From Vicingus sp036171675 (lineage in GTDB: Bacteria > Bacteroidota > Bacteroidia > Flavobacteriales_E > Vicingaceae), in contig JAVHRO010000075.1 of assembly GCA_036171675.1 (NCBI GenBank), positions 1 to 64,000 on the forward strand: DNA of 64,000 nt, in the 5' to 3' direction. Both the position numbers and the translations under genes were made by a program. Under the pieces are notes generated by a model. The model was given only the letters and a program-made list of their open reading frames with translations, was not told where the DNA came from and ran no database searches. Below are positions 46,257 through 54,442 of the stretch, piece by piece (position 1 is the stretch's first letter; each line of letters starts with the position of its first letter).

Positions 46257-47534
46257 ATGAAAATAGAAGAATTATATCAGATATATCTTGAATACCCTAT
46301 AATTTGTACCGATACTCGAAAAATATGCAAAGGATGTCTATTTTTTGCGTTGAAAGGTGAAAATTTTGATGCCAATTCATTTGCAAAAGAAGCCCTTACA
46401 GAAGGGGCTTCTTATTCAATTATTGATGATGAAAAATACAATATTTCAACTAAATATATACTTGTAGAAAATGTGTTGGAAACACTCCAGCAACTTGCAA
46501 ATTATCATAGAAAACAATTTAATATTCCGTTTATTGGAATTACAGGATCGAATGGTAAAACAACAACCAAAGAATTACTACTTACGGTACTTCAGCAAAA
46601 GTATAAAACAGTTGCAACAATTGGCAACCTAAACAACCATATTGGAGTACCATTAACGTTGCTTTCAATAACGAAAGATTGTGAAATCGCAATAATAGAA
46701 ATGGGAGCGAGTCACTCAGGTGAGATTGAATTACTATGTAATATTGCAGAACCTAATTTTGGAATAATTACAAATATCGGTACAGCCCATATTGAAGGTT
46801 TTGGAAGTAAAGAAGGTGTTATTAAAACAAAAAACGAATTATACCATTATATTAACAAAACAAACGGAACGATATTTTTAAACCATCATGACGATTTACT
46901 TGTTAACTTGGCTAAAGGTTTGAAAACCATTGAATATTCAAATGATGAAATTTCTGCTGTTAATTCAACTCCATTTTTATCATTTGATTTAGATAGTTTC
47001 ACTGTTCAAACTCATCTTTACGGTGAATATAATATTCCAAATATCCAAGCTGCTATAAGGATTGGAAAGTACTTTAATATTGAATTAGCCTTAATAAAAA
47101 AAGCATTACAAAGTTATATTCCTTCCAACAATCGTTCGCAAATAGTCAAATTAAACGATATTACTTTGTATTTAGATGCTTATAACGCCAACCCTACAAG
47201 TATGAACGTAGCTATTGATTCGTTTTCAAAATTAATAGCACCAAATAAATTATTAATTCTCGGCGACATGTTAGAATTAGGAGTTGTTAGTTACGAAGAA
47301 CATCAAAAAATTGTTGATAAAATTCATCACTTAAACTTACAAGCTTTACTAGTTGGAAATGAATTTCAATTCGTAAAAAGTAACTCCCATTTTGTGGTAG
47401 TAAAAAATACCGATGAAGCTATTTTATGGTTAGAATCACAAACCAACCACTTTAATTCAATTTTAATAAAAGGTTCTAGAGGTATACACCTTGAAAAGAT
47501 TAGTGAACATTTACAAAAAAAGGAGCTAAAATAG
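46257..47534 (+). CDS. murF: UDP-MurNAc-tripeptide-D-alanyl-D-alanine ligase
   Basis: 425 residues. Adds D-Ala-D-Ala to the peptidoglycan precursor using ATP. N-terminal uridine-binding domain (TDTRKICKGCLFFALKGENFDAN), central P-loop GITGSNGKTTTKE, AIIEMGASHSGEIE, NIGTAHIEGFGS, and C-terminal DAYNANPTSMNVAI with LGDMLELG and LIKGSRG. Complete and of normal length. The stop codon lies inside the terminator hairpin 47518-47542. Position after gldJ is conserved in flavobacteria. Confidence 0.95.
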   Translation: MKIEELYQIYLEYPIICTDTRKICKGCLFFALKGENFDANSFAKEALTEGASYSIIDDEKYNISTKYILVENVLETLQQLANYHRKQFNIPFIGITGSNGKTTTKELLLTVLQQKYKTVATIGNLNNHIGVPLTLLSITKDCEIAIIEMGASHSGEIELLCNIAEPNFGIITNIGTAHIEGFGSKEGVIKTKNELYHYINKTNGTIFLNHHDDLLVNLAKGLKTIEYSNDEISAVNSTPFLSFDLDSFTVQTHLYGEYNIPNIQAAIRIGKYFNIELALIKKALQSYIPSNNRSQIVKLNDITLYLDAYNANPTSMNVAIDSFSKLIAPNKLLILGDMLELGVVSYEEHQKIVDKIHHLNLQALLVGNEFQFVKSNSHFVVVKNTDEAILWLESQTNHFNSILIKGSRGIHLEKISEHLQKKELK

Positions 47535-47542
47535 CTCCTTTT
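47515..47542. terminator. Bidirectional terminator between murF and acyl-CoA dehydrogenase
   Basis: Perfect 10-bp stem AAAAGGAGCT (47518-47527) / AGCTCCTTTT (47533-47542), with A and T runs on either side. It includes the last codons and stop of murF and serves both converging genes. Confidence 0.8.
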
Positions 47543-47568
47543 CAATAATCAATTAATCATTATTTCGT

Positions 47569-48708
47569 CTATTTCAGAAGAGCTCTTGAAATCACAATTT
47601 TCTGAACTTCGCTAGTTCCTTCATAAATTTGAGTAATTTTTGCATCACGCATTAAACGTTCCACATGATATTCTTTCACAAAACCATATCCACCATGCAC
47701 TTGAACCGCTTCAGTTGTAACTTCCATTGCCGTTTTGGAAGCAAATAATTTTGCCATTGCACTTTCCTTATCAAAATTTAAGTGTTGATCTTTTAACCAA
47801 GCAGCTTTCAAACATAACAAACGAGCAGCTTCAATTGCTGTAGCCATATCAGCCAATTTAAATGCAATAGCTTGATGATTACAGATTGGCTTTCCAAAAG
47901 CCTCTCTTTCTTTAGAATATGCTAAAGCTAGCTCATAAGCTCCAGAAGCTATTCCTAATGCTTGAGAAGCAATGCCAATTCTACCACCAGAAAGCACAGT
48001 CATAGCAAACGTAAACCCAAAACCATCCTCACCTATTCTATTCGCTTTAGGAACTTTAACATCATTAAACATTAATGTGTGTGTATCGGAAGCCCTAATA
48101 CCCATTTTATTTTCTTTTGCACCAACAATAAATCCCTCCATTCCTTTCTCAACTATAAATGCATTAATTCCTTTATGCCCTAACTCTATATTTGTTTGGG
48201 CTATTACAATACAATATGAGGATGAACCACCGTTAGTTATCCAATTTTTAGTGCCATTCAATAAATAATAATCACCCATATCTATTGCTGTAGTTCGCTG
48301 AGATGTAGCATCAGAACCAGCTTCTGGCTCAGACAAACAAAACGCTCCAATTTTTTCGCCTTTTGCACAAGGAACTAAGTATTTTAGTTTTTGTTCTTCT
48401 GTTCCATACTTTTCCAATCCCCAACAAAAAAGAGAATTGTTAACTGACATAACTACCGAACAAGAAGCATCTACTTTACTAATTTCTTCCATAGCCAAAA
48501 CGTAAGAAATGGTATCCATACCACCTCCACCATACTTTGGATTAACCATCATTCCCATAAAACCCAACTCGCCTAATTGCTTAATTTCTTCTGTTGGAAA
48601 TTTTTGTTTTTCATCTCGCTCAATTACACCTGGTTTAAGCACTGTTTGTGCAAAACTTCTTGCAGCATCTCTAACTGCAATATGTTCTTCTGTAAGTTCT
48701 ATATTCAT
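47569..48708 (-). CDS. Acyl-CoA dehydrogenase
   Basis: A 379-residue FAD enzyme that oxidises acyl-CoA to enoyl-CoA in beta-oxidation or branched amino acid breakdown. N-terminal helical domain, FAD-binding GAFCLSEPEAGSDATSQ and WITNGGSSSYCIV, GGRIGIASQALGIA, and the C-terminal catalytic Glu in QIYEGTSEVQKIVISR. It is a paralogue of the gene at 53123 (same length, same closing motif). Substrate chain length cannot be set; a short-chain type is likely by length. Divergent from anmK. Confidence 0.92.
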   Translation of the reverse strand: MNIELTEEHIAVRDAARSFAQTVLKPGVIERDEKQKFPTEEIKQLGELGFMGMMVNPKYGGGGMDTISYVLAMEEISKVDASCSVVMSVNNSLFCWGLEKYGTEEQKLKYLVPCAKGEKIGAFCLSEPEAGSDATSQRTTAIDMGDYYLLNGTKNWITNGGSSSYCIVIAQTNIELGHKGINAFIVEKGMEGFIVGAKENKMGIRASDTHTLMFNDVKVPKANRIGEDGFGFTFAMTVLSGGRIGIASQALGIASGAYELALAYSKEREAFGKPICNHQAIAFKLADMATAIEAARLLCLKAAWLKDQHLNFDKESAMAKLFASKTAMEVTTEAVQVHGGYGFVKEYHVERLMRDAKITQIYEGTSEVQKIVISRALLK

Positions 48709-48723
48709 CTGCTATATTTTTTA

Positions 48724-48731
48724 TATTTTTG
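48724..48731 (+). promoter_or_regulatory. -7 box of anmK
   Basis: TATTTTTG, 43 bases before the anmK ATG at 48775, in the divergent gap. Confidence 0.4.
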
Positions 48732-48774
48732 AAGGAGTACAAATTTAATTGTTTAATTGAAAAATTCAAACTTT

Positions 48775-49845
48775 ATGGAAAGATATCGTGTTATTGGAAT
48801 AATGTCTGGCACTTCATTAGATGGAATAGATGTTGCACTGTGCGATTTAATCAATACTGACCAAAAAAAATGGTCGTCCCAAATTATTAATGCCAAAACA
48901 TTTAAGTACAGTAAAACGATTAAAGACAAATTATCTAATGCTACAAACTTTTCGGGTATTGATTTAATGTTATTAAGCAACGAAATAGGTGATTTAATAG
49001 GTCATACCATTCTTAATTTTATCTATGAATTTCATCTTGAAAAAGATAAAATTGATTTTATTTCTTCGCATGGACACACCATCTTTCATCAACCAAATAA
49101 AAAATTAACCGTTCAAATTGGAAATGGTGCTAATATCTCTTCTATTACCAAAATACCCGTTATTTGTGATTTTAGAAGTACCGATTTAGCGTTAAATGGA
49201 AATGGGGCTCCATTAGTACCCATAGGTGATAAGCATCTTTTCTCTGAATACAATTATTGTTTAAACCTTGGTGGAATTGCAAATATTTCATTTGAACAAA
49301 ATTCACAAACTACTGCATTTGATGTTTGTCCCGTTAATATTGTGCTCAATAAATTGGTATCCGAGTTGAATATTGATTTTGATGATGAAGGAAAAATTGC
49401 AAGAGCTGGCACTATTAATACTTTATTGCTTGATCAACTAAATAACATAGAATACTACTCATTAAATCCACCAAAATCAATTGGAATAGAATGGATTGAA
49501 AAAGAAGTCTTCCCAGTAATTAACTCTTTCAATATTAAACTTCCAGATAAACTATGTACCTACATTGAACATGTTGCTCTACAAATAGCTAAAGTAAGCA
49601 ACACAGCAAATAACAATATATTGGTGACAGGTGGTGGCGCATACAATTCCTTTTTAATTGAAAGAATACAACGAGTTAACAAATCTATTTTAGTACTACC
49701 TCAAACTAAAATTATTGAATACAAAGAGGCGCTTATTTTCGCATTTTTGGGTGTACTTCGATTCAGAAACGAAATAAATTGTTTGTCATCAGTAACTGGT
49801 GCTAATGAAAATAATATTGGAGGTTGTATTTATAGAGCATTTTAA
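48775..49845 (+). CDS. anmK: Anhydro-N-acetylmuramic acid kinase
   Basis: 356 residues. Phosphorylates and opens 1,6-anhydro-MurNAc released by lytic transglycosylases, recycling cell wall sugars. Hallmarks: GIMSGTSLDGIDVAL, SSHGHTIFH, GDFR-like VICDFRSTDLALNGNGAPLVPIGD, NLGGIANIS and VTGGGAYNSFLIERIQ. The frame is open from a TTG at 48757, but the ATG at 48775 gives MERYRVIGIMSGTS and is chosen. Complete. Confidence 0.94.
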   Translation: MERYRVIGIMSGTSLDGIDVALCDLINTDQKKWSSQIINAKTFKYSKTIKDKLSNATNFSGIDLMLLSNEIGDLIGHTILNFIYEFHLEKDKIDFISSHGHTIFHQPNKKLTVQIGNGANISSITKIPVICDFRSTDLALNGNGAPLVPIGDKHLFSEYNYCLNLGGIANISFEQNSQTTAFDVCPVNIVLNKLVSELNIDFDDEGKIARAGTINTLLLDQLNNIEYYSLNPPKSIGIEWIEKEVFPVINSFNIKLPDKLCTYIEHVALQIAKVSNTANNNILVTGGGAYNSFLIERIQRVNKSILVLPQTKIIEYKEALIFAFLGVLRFRNEINCLSSVTGANENNIGGCIYRAF

Positions 49846-49856
49846 TAAAGAATAAT

Positions 49857-49864
49857 TATATTTG
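49857..49864 (+). promoter_or_regulatory. -7 box of the NSS transporter gene
   Basis: TATATTTG, 22 bases before the ATG at 49887. Confidence 0.5.
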
Positions 49865-49886
49865 AACCAATATTAACGAATTAATT

Positions 49887-51467
49887 ATGGTAAAAGAAAA
49901 AGAAGCTTGGGGCTCAAGAGTTGGACTAGTTTTAGCTATGGCCGGCAATGCTGTTGGATTAGGTAATTTTTTAAGATTTCCTGTACAAGCAATAAATAAT
50001 GGAGGTGGCGCATTTATCATACCCTATTTAGTTTGTTTTTTATTAATGGGTCTACCCTTACTTTTTGTTGAATGGTCGATGGGTAGATTTGGTGGTCAAT
50101 ATGGACATCATAGTACCCCATTTATATTGGATAGCATAGATAAACGTAAATTTTGGAAATACATTGGCGTTTTTGGAATATTTACCAATGTTGCTGTTGC
50201 ATCATATTATTGTTACTTAGAATCATGGACTTTATCGTGGGTTTGGCATTCTATTTCTGGCTCTTTTGTTGGACAAAGCCAAGAACAAGTTGCTACTTTC
50301 TTTGGAAACTATGTTTCTCTTACTACCGTTGAACCAATCATCTTTTGGATTATATGTTTAGTACTCAACACATGGATTTTATCAAAAGGCTTAAGTGGTG
50401 GTGTAGAAAAAGTTGCTAAAATAGGTATGCCATTATTAATATTATTTGGTGCATTTTTAGCTTACAAAGCTATCACACTTCAGGCTGGAGAGCATGGTGC
50501 TATTAATGATGGAACTGTAGGATTAAATTTTTTATGGACTCCTGATTTCTCCTCGATTTGGTCAGCAAAAGTATGGTTAGCAGCTGCTGGACAAATATTC
50601 TTTACACTATCTTTAGGTATGGGTTCAATCCATTGCTATGCTTCTTACATAAAGAAAAAAGATGACATTGCCTTAAATGCAATGAGTGCAGGTTGGATGA
50701 ACGAATTTGTTGAAATAGTACTCGGTTCTGCCATTTTAATTCCAATAGCTGTTGGTTATTTAGGTGTAGATAAAGTAATGGAAATGACCAAAAGTGGAGG
50801 GTTAGGACTAGGATTTCAAACCTTGCCTTATTTGTTTCAACAATGGGGTGGCTTTTTAGCCATTGCTGCAGGTGTTGCTTGGTTCGGTTTACTTTTTTTT
50901 GCTGGAATAACATCCTCATTAGCAATGGGAACTCCTGTGATGGGATTTTTACAAGATGAATTTGGTTGGAAACACAGAAACTCAGCCCTAGCTTTTGGTT
51001 GTGTTGTATTTTTACTAGGATTGCCAACTGTTTTATTTTTTAATTATGGCGTTTTTGATGAGTACGATTATTGGGCAGGAACTGTTTCATTAGTAGTTTT
51101 TGCGCTATTCGAAATAATTTTATTTTCTTGGGTATTTGGAATGAATAAAGGTTGGAAAGAAATAACGGACGGAGCTGACATTAAAGTGCCTATCATTTTT
51201 AAATTTATTATTAAATACATAGCACCAGCATTTTTACTAGCTGTTTTTGTGGGAAGTATACCTGGTATTTGGGACCAACTAACCAATGTTGCTTTATATA
51301 AAGAACTAGCTCAAACCAAAGATGCTTCTGTTATTGAACAACTTAAAACTAAAATGCTTTTTGTAAATATTTCAAGAGCTGGTTTGTTGCTACTTTGGCT
51401 TGCTATTGCATTTTTAGTTTTCATTGCATATAAAAAACGAATTAAACAAGGGAGATTTACATCATGA
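49887..51467 (+). CDS. Sodium-dependent amino acid symporter (NSS family)
   Basis: 526 residues with about twelve membrane segments of the LeuT fold. The first segment GSRVGLVLAMAGNAVGLGNFLRFP carries the unwound sodium/substrate site typical of neurotransmitter:sodium symporters. Imports an amino acid or related solute with Na+; the substrate is not readable. The last codons overlap a second small gene (ATGA at 51464-51467) coding for a one-helix protein that resembles MetS, the small partner of methionine/alanine NSS carriers, so methionine or alanine is a reasonable guess. Confidence 0.9.
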   Translation: MVKEKEAWGSRVGLVLAMAGNAVGLGNFLRFPVQAINNGGGAFIIPYLVCFLLMGLPLLFVEWSMGRFGGQYGHHSTPFILDSIDKRKFWKYIGVFGIFTNVAVASYYCYLESWTLSWVWHSISGSFVGQSQEQVATFFGNYVSLTTVEPIIFWIICLVLNTWILSKGLSGGVEKVAKIGMPLLILFGAFLAYKAITLQAGEHGAINDGTVGLNFLWTPDFSSIWSAKVWLAAAGQIFFTLSLGMGSIHCYASYIKKKDDIALNAMSAGWMNEFVEIVLGSAILIPIAVGYLGVDKVMEMTKSGGLGLGFQTLPYLFQQWGGFLAIAAGVAWFGLLFFAGITSSLAMGTPVMGFLQDEFGWKHRNSALAFGCVVFLLGLPTVLFFNYGVFDEYDYWAGTVSLVVFALFEIILFSWVFGMNKGWKEITDGADIKVPIIFKFIIKYIAPAFLLAVFVGSIPGIWDQLTNVALYKELAQTKDASVIEQLKTKMLFVNISRAGLLLLWLAIAFLVFIAYKKRIKQGRFTS

Positions 51468-51616
51468 ACACACCTGCACTAATAATGATGGTTACAACAG
51501 AATTGATTGTATCTATTATTACTGTATATTTTTTTTATCGAATACTTGTGTCATCACCAAAGCCAGAACCTGATTCATTTTCAGAAAACGATGACATTGT
51601 AGAACGACAAAAATAA
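51464..51616 (+). CDS. Small membrane subunit of the NSS symporter (MetS-like)
   Basis: 50 residues, shorter than usual ORF cut-offs. Start MNTPALIMMV then one membrane helix (TTELIVSIITVYFFYRIL) and a short acidic tail. The small subunits of methionine/alanine NSS transporters such as corynebacterial MetS begin with a similar S/T-x-A-I/V-MM and have one helix. Its ATG overlaps the symporter stop as ATGA, which indicates coupled translation in a fixed ratio. I infer it is a required or stabilising partner of the upstream carrier. Confidence 0.75.
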   Translation: MNTPALIMMVTTELIVSIITVYFFYRILVSSPKPEPDSFSENDDIVERQK

Positions 51617-51642
51617 ATCGGACTTATTAATCTTAACTTCCA

Positions 51643-52581
51643 ATGAATTTAAAAGACTACTTTTCTTTTACCAGAACTGAGAAAAGAGGAGTGCTTTTTC
51701 TGTTGTCCTTAATTATAGTTTTAATAACTGGAACACCATTTATCAAATACTTAATAACTTCCGAATTTACTGATTTTTCAAAATTCGATGCCGCTATTTC
51801 TACTTTTGAAAAAGACTTAAAAAATCAACAAAAAGTTGATAGTCTTAATCGATTTTCAAAAAAAAGCATCAAATTACCATCAGCATTATTCAAATTCAAC
51901 CCTAATGAAATAGAAAATTCAAAATGGGTAAAACTTGGATTGAAAGAATGGCAGATAAAAACCATAAACAACTATAAATCTAAAGGAGGTCGATTTAGGG
52001 TTAAATCAGATGTGAAGAAAATTTATGGAATGTCAGACAATCTTTTCGCCTTGCTTTATCCCTACATCCAATTACCTGAAGAAATAAAATATGATAACCA
52101 ACAAAAAAACAATTCGACCAATAGTTTCGATTCCAAATCTTTTTCAAAACCTGATAAATTTTTAGAAAAACCAAAATACTCCTATCCTATTGATATCAAT
52201 ACCTGCGATACAAATGGATTAAAAAGTTTAAAAGGAATTGGGTCATCGTTTTCTAAAAGAATAATCAAGTATAGAGAATCATTAGGTGGTTTTGTAAAAT
52301 TAGAACAACTCAAAGAAGTATATGGAATTACAGATGAAATCTATAATCAAATTGTACCAAATATAACTATCATTAATAAACAACCCATAAAATTAAACAT
52401 TAATAATGCTGACCTAGAATTATTAAAAAAGCACCCATACATTGGTTGGAATTTGGCAAAAACAATAATTGCTTACAGAAATTCTCATGGAAAATATAAT
52501 CAAATTGAAGATGTTAAAAAAATTCACTTGGTAACTGACGAAATATATAGTAAAATTGTACCCTATTTAACAATCAACTAA
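51643..52581 (+). CDS. Helix-hairpin-helix (ComEA-like) membrane protein
   Basis: 312 residues. Short N-terminal cytoplasmic part (DYFSFTRTEKRGVLFLL), one membrane segment (~18-37), then three helix-hairpin-helix units of ComEA type: residues ~95-145 (ENSKWVKLGLKEWQIKTINNYKSKGG), ~185-240 (DINTCDTNGLKSLKGIGSSFSKRIIKYRESLGG) and ~250-310 (LNINNADLELLKKHPYIGWNLAKTIIAYR). These bind DNA in ComEA. Similar proteins are widespread in Bacteroidota with no proven function. Followed after 2 bases by apt. Confidence 0.85.
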   Translation: MNLKDYFSFTRTEKRGVLFLLSLIIVLITGTPFIKYLITSEFTDFSKFDAAISTFEKDLKNQQKVDSLNRFSKKSIKLPSALFKFNPNEIENSKWVKLGLKEWQIKTINNYKSKGGRFRVKSDVKKIYGMSDNLFALLYPYIQLPEEIKYDNQQKNNSTNSFDSKSFSKPDKFLEKPKYSYPIDINTCDTNGLKSLKGIGSSFSKRIIKYRESLGGFVKLEQLKEVYGITDEIYNQIVPNITIINKQPIKLNINNADLELLKKHPYIGWNLAKTIIAYRNSHGKYNQIEDVKKIHLVTDEIYSKIVPYLTIN

Positions 52582-52583
52582 AA

Positions 52584-53111
52584 ATGATATCGAATACCCT
52601 AAAAAAAGTTATTAGAGATATTCCCGATTTTCCGAAACCTGGAATCTTATTTAAAGACATTACCCCTATATTACTTGATTCAAAACTCACAAAAGAAGTT
52701 GTACTAACAATAGCTGAAAAGTCAAAATTGTTAAAGCTAGATGCCATTGTTGGTATTGAAAGTAGGGGTTTTTGGTTTGGAATAATGATTGCCAATGAAT
52801 TAAACATTCCTTTTATTCCTATCAGAAAAAAAGGAAAGCTACCTTATAAAACTTTATCTTATCGATATGATTTAGAATATGGCTCAGCAGAGGTAGAAAT
52901 TCATGCTGACGCTATTCAACCAAAATGGAACGTATTAGTTCATGATGATTTGTTGGCAACAGGAGGGACAGCTAAAGCTGCCGCTGAATTAATATTAATG
53001 CAAAAAGCAACTGTTGCTGGATTTAGTTTTGTTGTTGAACTAGATTTTCTAAATGGAAGAAATGAACTTTTAAACTATTCAAAAAATATTATAAGCTTAA
53101 CTAATTTTTAA
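52584..53111 (+). CDS. apt: Adenine phosphoribosyltransferase
   Basis: 175 residues. Makes AMP from adenine and PRPP. Hallmarks: IRDIPDFPKPGILFKDITPILLD, GIESRGFWFG, PIRKKGKLPYKT, and the PRPP-binding VLVHDDLLATGGTAKAAAEL. Complete and of normal length. Two bases after the helix-hairpin-helix gene and 11 before the acyl-CoA dehydrogenase gene, so all three are likely one transcript. Confidence 0.95.
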   Translation: MISNTLKKVIRDIPDFPKPGILFKDITPILLDSKLTKEVVLTIAEKSKLLKLDAIVGIESRGFWFGIMIANELNIPFIPIRKKGKLPYKTLSYRYDLEYGSAEVEIHADAIQPKWNVLVHDDLLATGGTAKAAAELILMQKATVAGFSFVVELDFLNGRNELLNYSKNIISLTNF

Positions 53112-53122
53112 TAAACACAACA

Positions 53123-54262
53123 ATGGATTTCAATTACACAGAAAATCAGCGCATGATTGCAGATATGATTAAAGAATTTGGCGAAAAAAATATTCGTCCT
53201 AAAATGATGGAATGGGATAATGCCCAAACCTTTCCAGTTGAAGTATTCAAAAAATTAGGTGAATTAGGATTAATGGGAGTGGTTGTTCCTCAAGAATATG
53301 GAGGTTCAGGAATGAGCTATAATGAATATGTAACGGTTGTTTCAGAAATTTCTAAAATTTGCGGTTCAATAGGCCTTTCTGTGGCTGCTCATAACTCCTT
53401 ATGTACAAATCACATTTTAATGTTTGGTAATGAAGAACAAAAAAAGAAATGGTTACCAAAACTCACCTCTGCTCAATGGATAGGTGCATGGGGATTAACC
53501 GAACATAATACTGGGTCTGACGCAGGTGGAATGAATACGACTGCAAAAAAAGATGGTGAATATTGGGTGTTGAATGGAGCCAAAAACTTTATTACCCATG
53601 CTATTACCGGAAGTATAGCAGTAGTCATTGCAAGAACGGGTGATAAAGGAGATTCAAGAGGAATGACCGCATTTGCAATAGAAAAAGGAACTCCAGGATT
53701 TTCATCAGGAAAAAAAGAAGATAAACTAGGCATGAGAGCATCTGAAACTGCCGAATTAATTTTCGATAATTGTAGAGTGCATCAAGATAATGTTTTAGGA
53801 AATGTTGGTGAAGGCTTTATTCAAGCAATGAAAATTCTTGATGGTGGTCGAATTTCCATCGCATCATTAGCATTAGGTATTGCTAAAGGTGCCTATGAAG
53901 CATCTATAAAATACTCAAAAGAAAGAGAACAGTTTGGTAAAACTATTGATAATTTCCAGGCAATTGCATTCAAATTGGCTGATATGGCCACAGAAATTGA
54001 AGCCGCTGAATTACTAATTTTCGAAGCCGCTGATTTAAAAGATAGACATCAGGAGGTTACCAAAATATCTGCTATGGCTAAATATTATGCATCTGAAGTT
54101 TCGGTAAAAGTTTCTACAGAGGCAGTCCAAATCCACGGTGGTTATGGTTACACAAAAGACTACCCGGTAGAAAAATATTATAGAGACTCTAAACTATGTA
54201 CCATAGGCGAAGGAACCTCTGAAATTCAAAAATTAGTGATTTCGAGAGAAATTTTAAAGTAA
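53123..54262 (+). CDS. Acyl-CoA dehydrogenase (second paralogue)
   Basis: 379 residues, same family and length as the gene at 47569. FAD-binding GAWGLTEHNTGSDAGGM and FITHAITGSIAVVIAR, GGRISIASLALGIAKGAYEAS, catalytic Glu in TIGEGTSEIQKLVISREILK. Oxidises an acyl-CoA. The last 34 bases of the gene and 2 bases after the stop form the left copy of a perfect 36-bp direct repeat (54229-54264). The second copy, at 63959-63994, encodes the same last residues with no gene in front of it. The gene itself is intact. Confidence 0.93.
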   Translation: MDFNYTENQRMIADMIKEFGEKNIRPKMMEWDNAQTFPVEVFKKLGELGLMGVVVPQEYGGSGMSYNEYVTVVSEISKICGSIGLSVAAHNSLCTNHILMFGNEEQKKKWLPKLTSAQWIGAWGLTEHNTGSDAGGMNTTAKKDGEYWVLNGAKNFITHAITGSIAVVIARTGDKGDSRGMTAFAIEKGTPGFSSGKKEDKLGMRASETAELIFDNCRVHQDNVLGNVGEGFIQAMKILDGGRISIASLALGIAKGAYEASIKYSKEREQFGKTIDNFQAIAFKLADMATEIEAAELLIFEAADLKDRHQEVTKISAMAKYYASEVSVKVSTEAVQIHGGYGYTKDYPVEKYYRDSKLCTIGEGTSEIQKLVISREILK

Positions 54263-54264
54263 TT
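54229..54264. repeat. 36-bp direct repeat, left copy (possible attachment site)
   Basis: Identical over 36 bases to 63959-63994. It covers the acyl-CoA dehydrogenase 3' end through its TAA stop. Inside is a small inverted repeat ATTTC-GAGA-GAAAT, as often found at recombination cores. Flanking bases differ on both sides (AAA versus GAA before; AGAAAT versus TCTACG after). Confidence 0.85.
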
Positions 54265-54281
54265 AGAAATTGGAGGACTTG

Positions 54282-54297
54282 TCCCGATTTCTCGGGA
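54282..54297. repeat. Short perfect hairpin
   Basis: TCCCGA-TTTC-TCGGGA in the gap after the left 36-bp repeat. Too weak and lacking a T run to be a clear terminator. The 54263-54442 gap otherwise holds the GATA tract and the promoter described separately. Confidence 0.5.
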
Positions 54298-54337
54298 TTG
54301 GAGATTTTAGAACTTCCTTAAGATTTTAATTAAACTA

Positions 54338-54387
<50 letters not shown>

Positions 54388-54409
54388 GCAGTATAAAAAA
54401 AATGTTTTA

Positions 54410-54441
54410 GCTTGGTCAAATAATCCCCTAAAATACCAAGC
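54410..54441 (+). promoter_or_regulatory. Inverted repeat at the start codon
   Basis: GCTTGGT (54410-54416) and ACCAAGC (54435-54441) form a perfect 7-bp stem with an 18-base loop, ending one base before the ATG at 54443. Could hide the start region in the mRNA or bind a regulator. Confidence 0.45.
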
Positions 54442-54442
54442 C

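Noticed and set aside
50602..51027. 141-residue minus-strand ORF inside the NSS transporter gene
   Set aside because: Fully antisense to a well-supported membrane protein, with a Gln/Leu-rich sequence typical of shadow frames.
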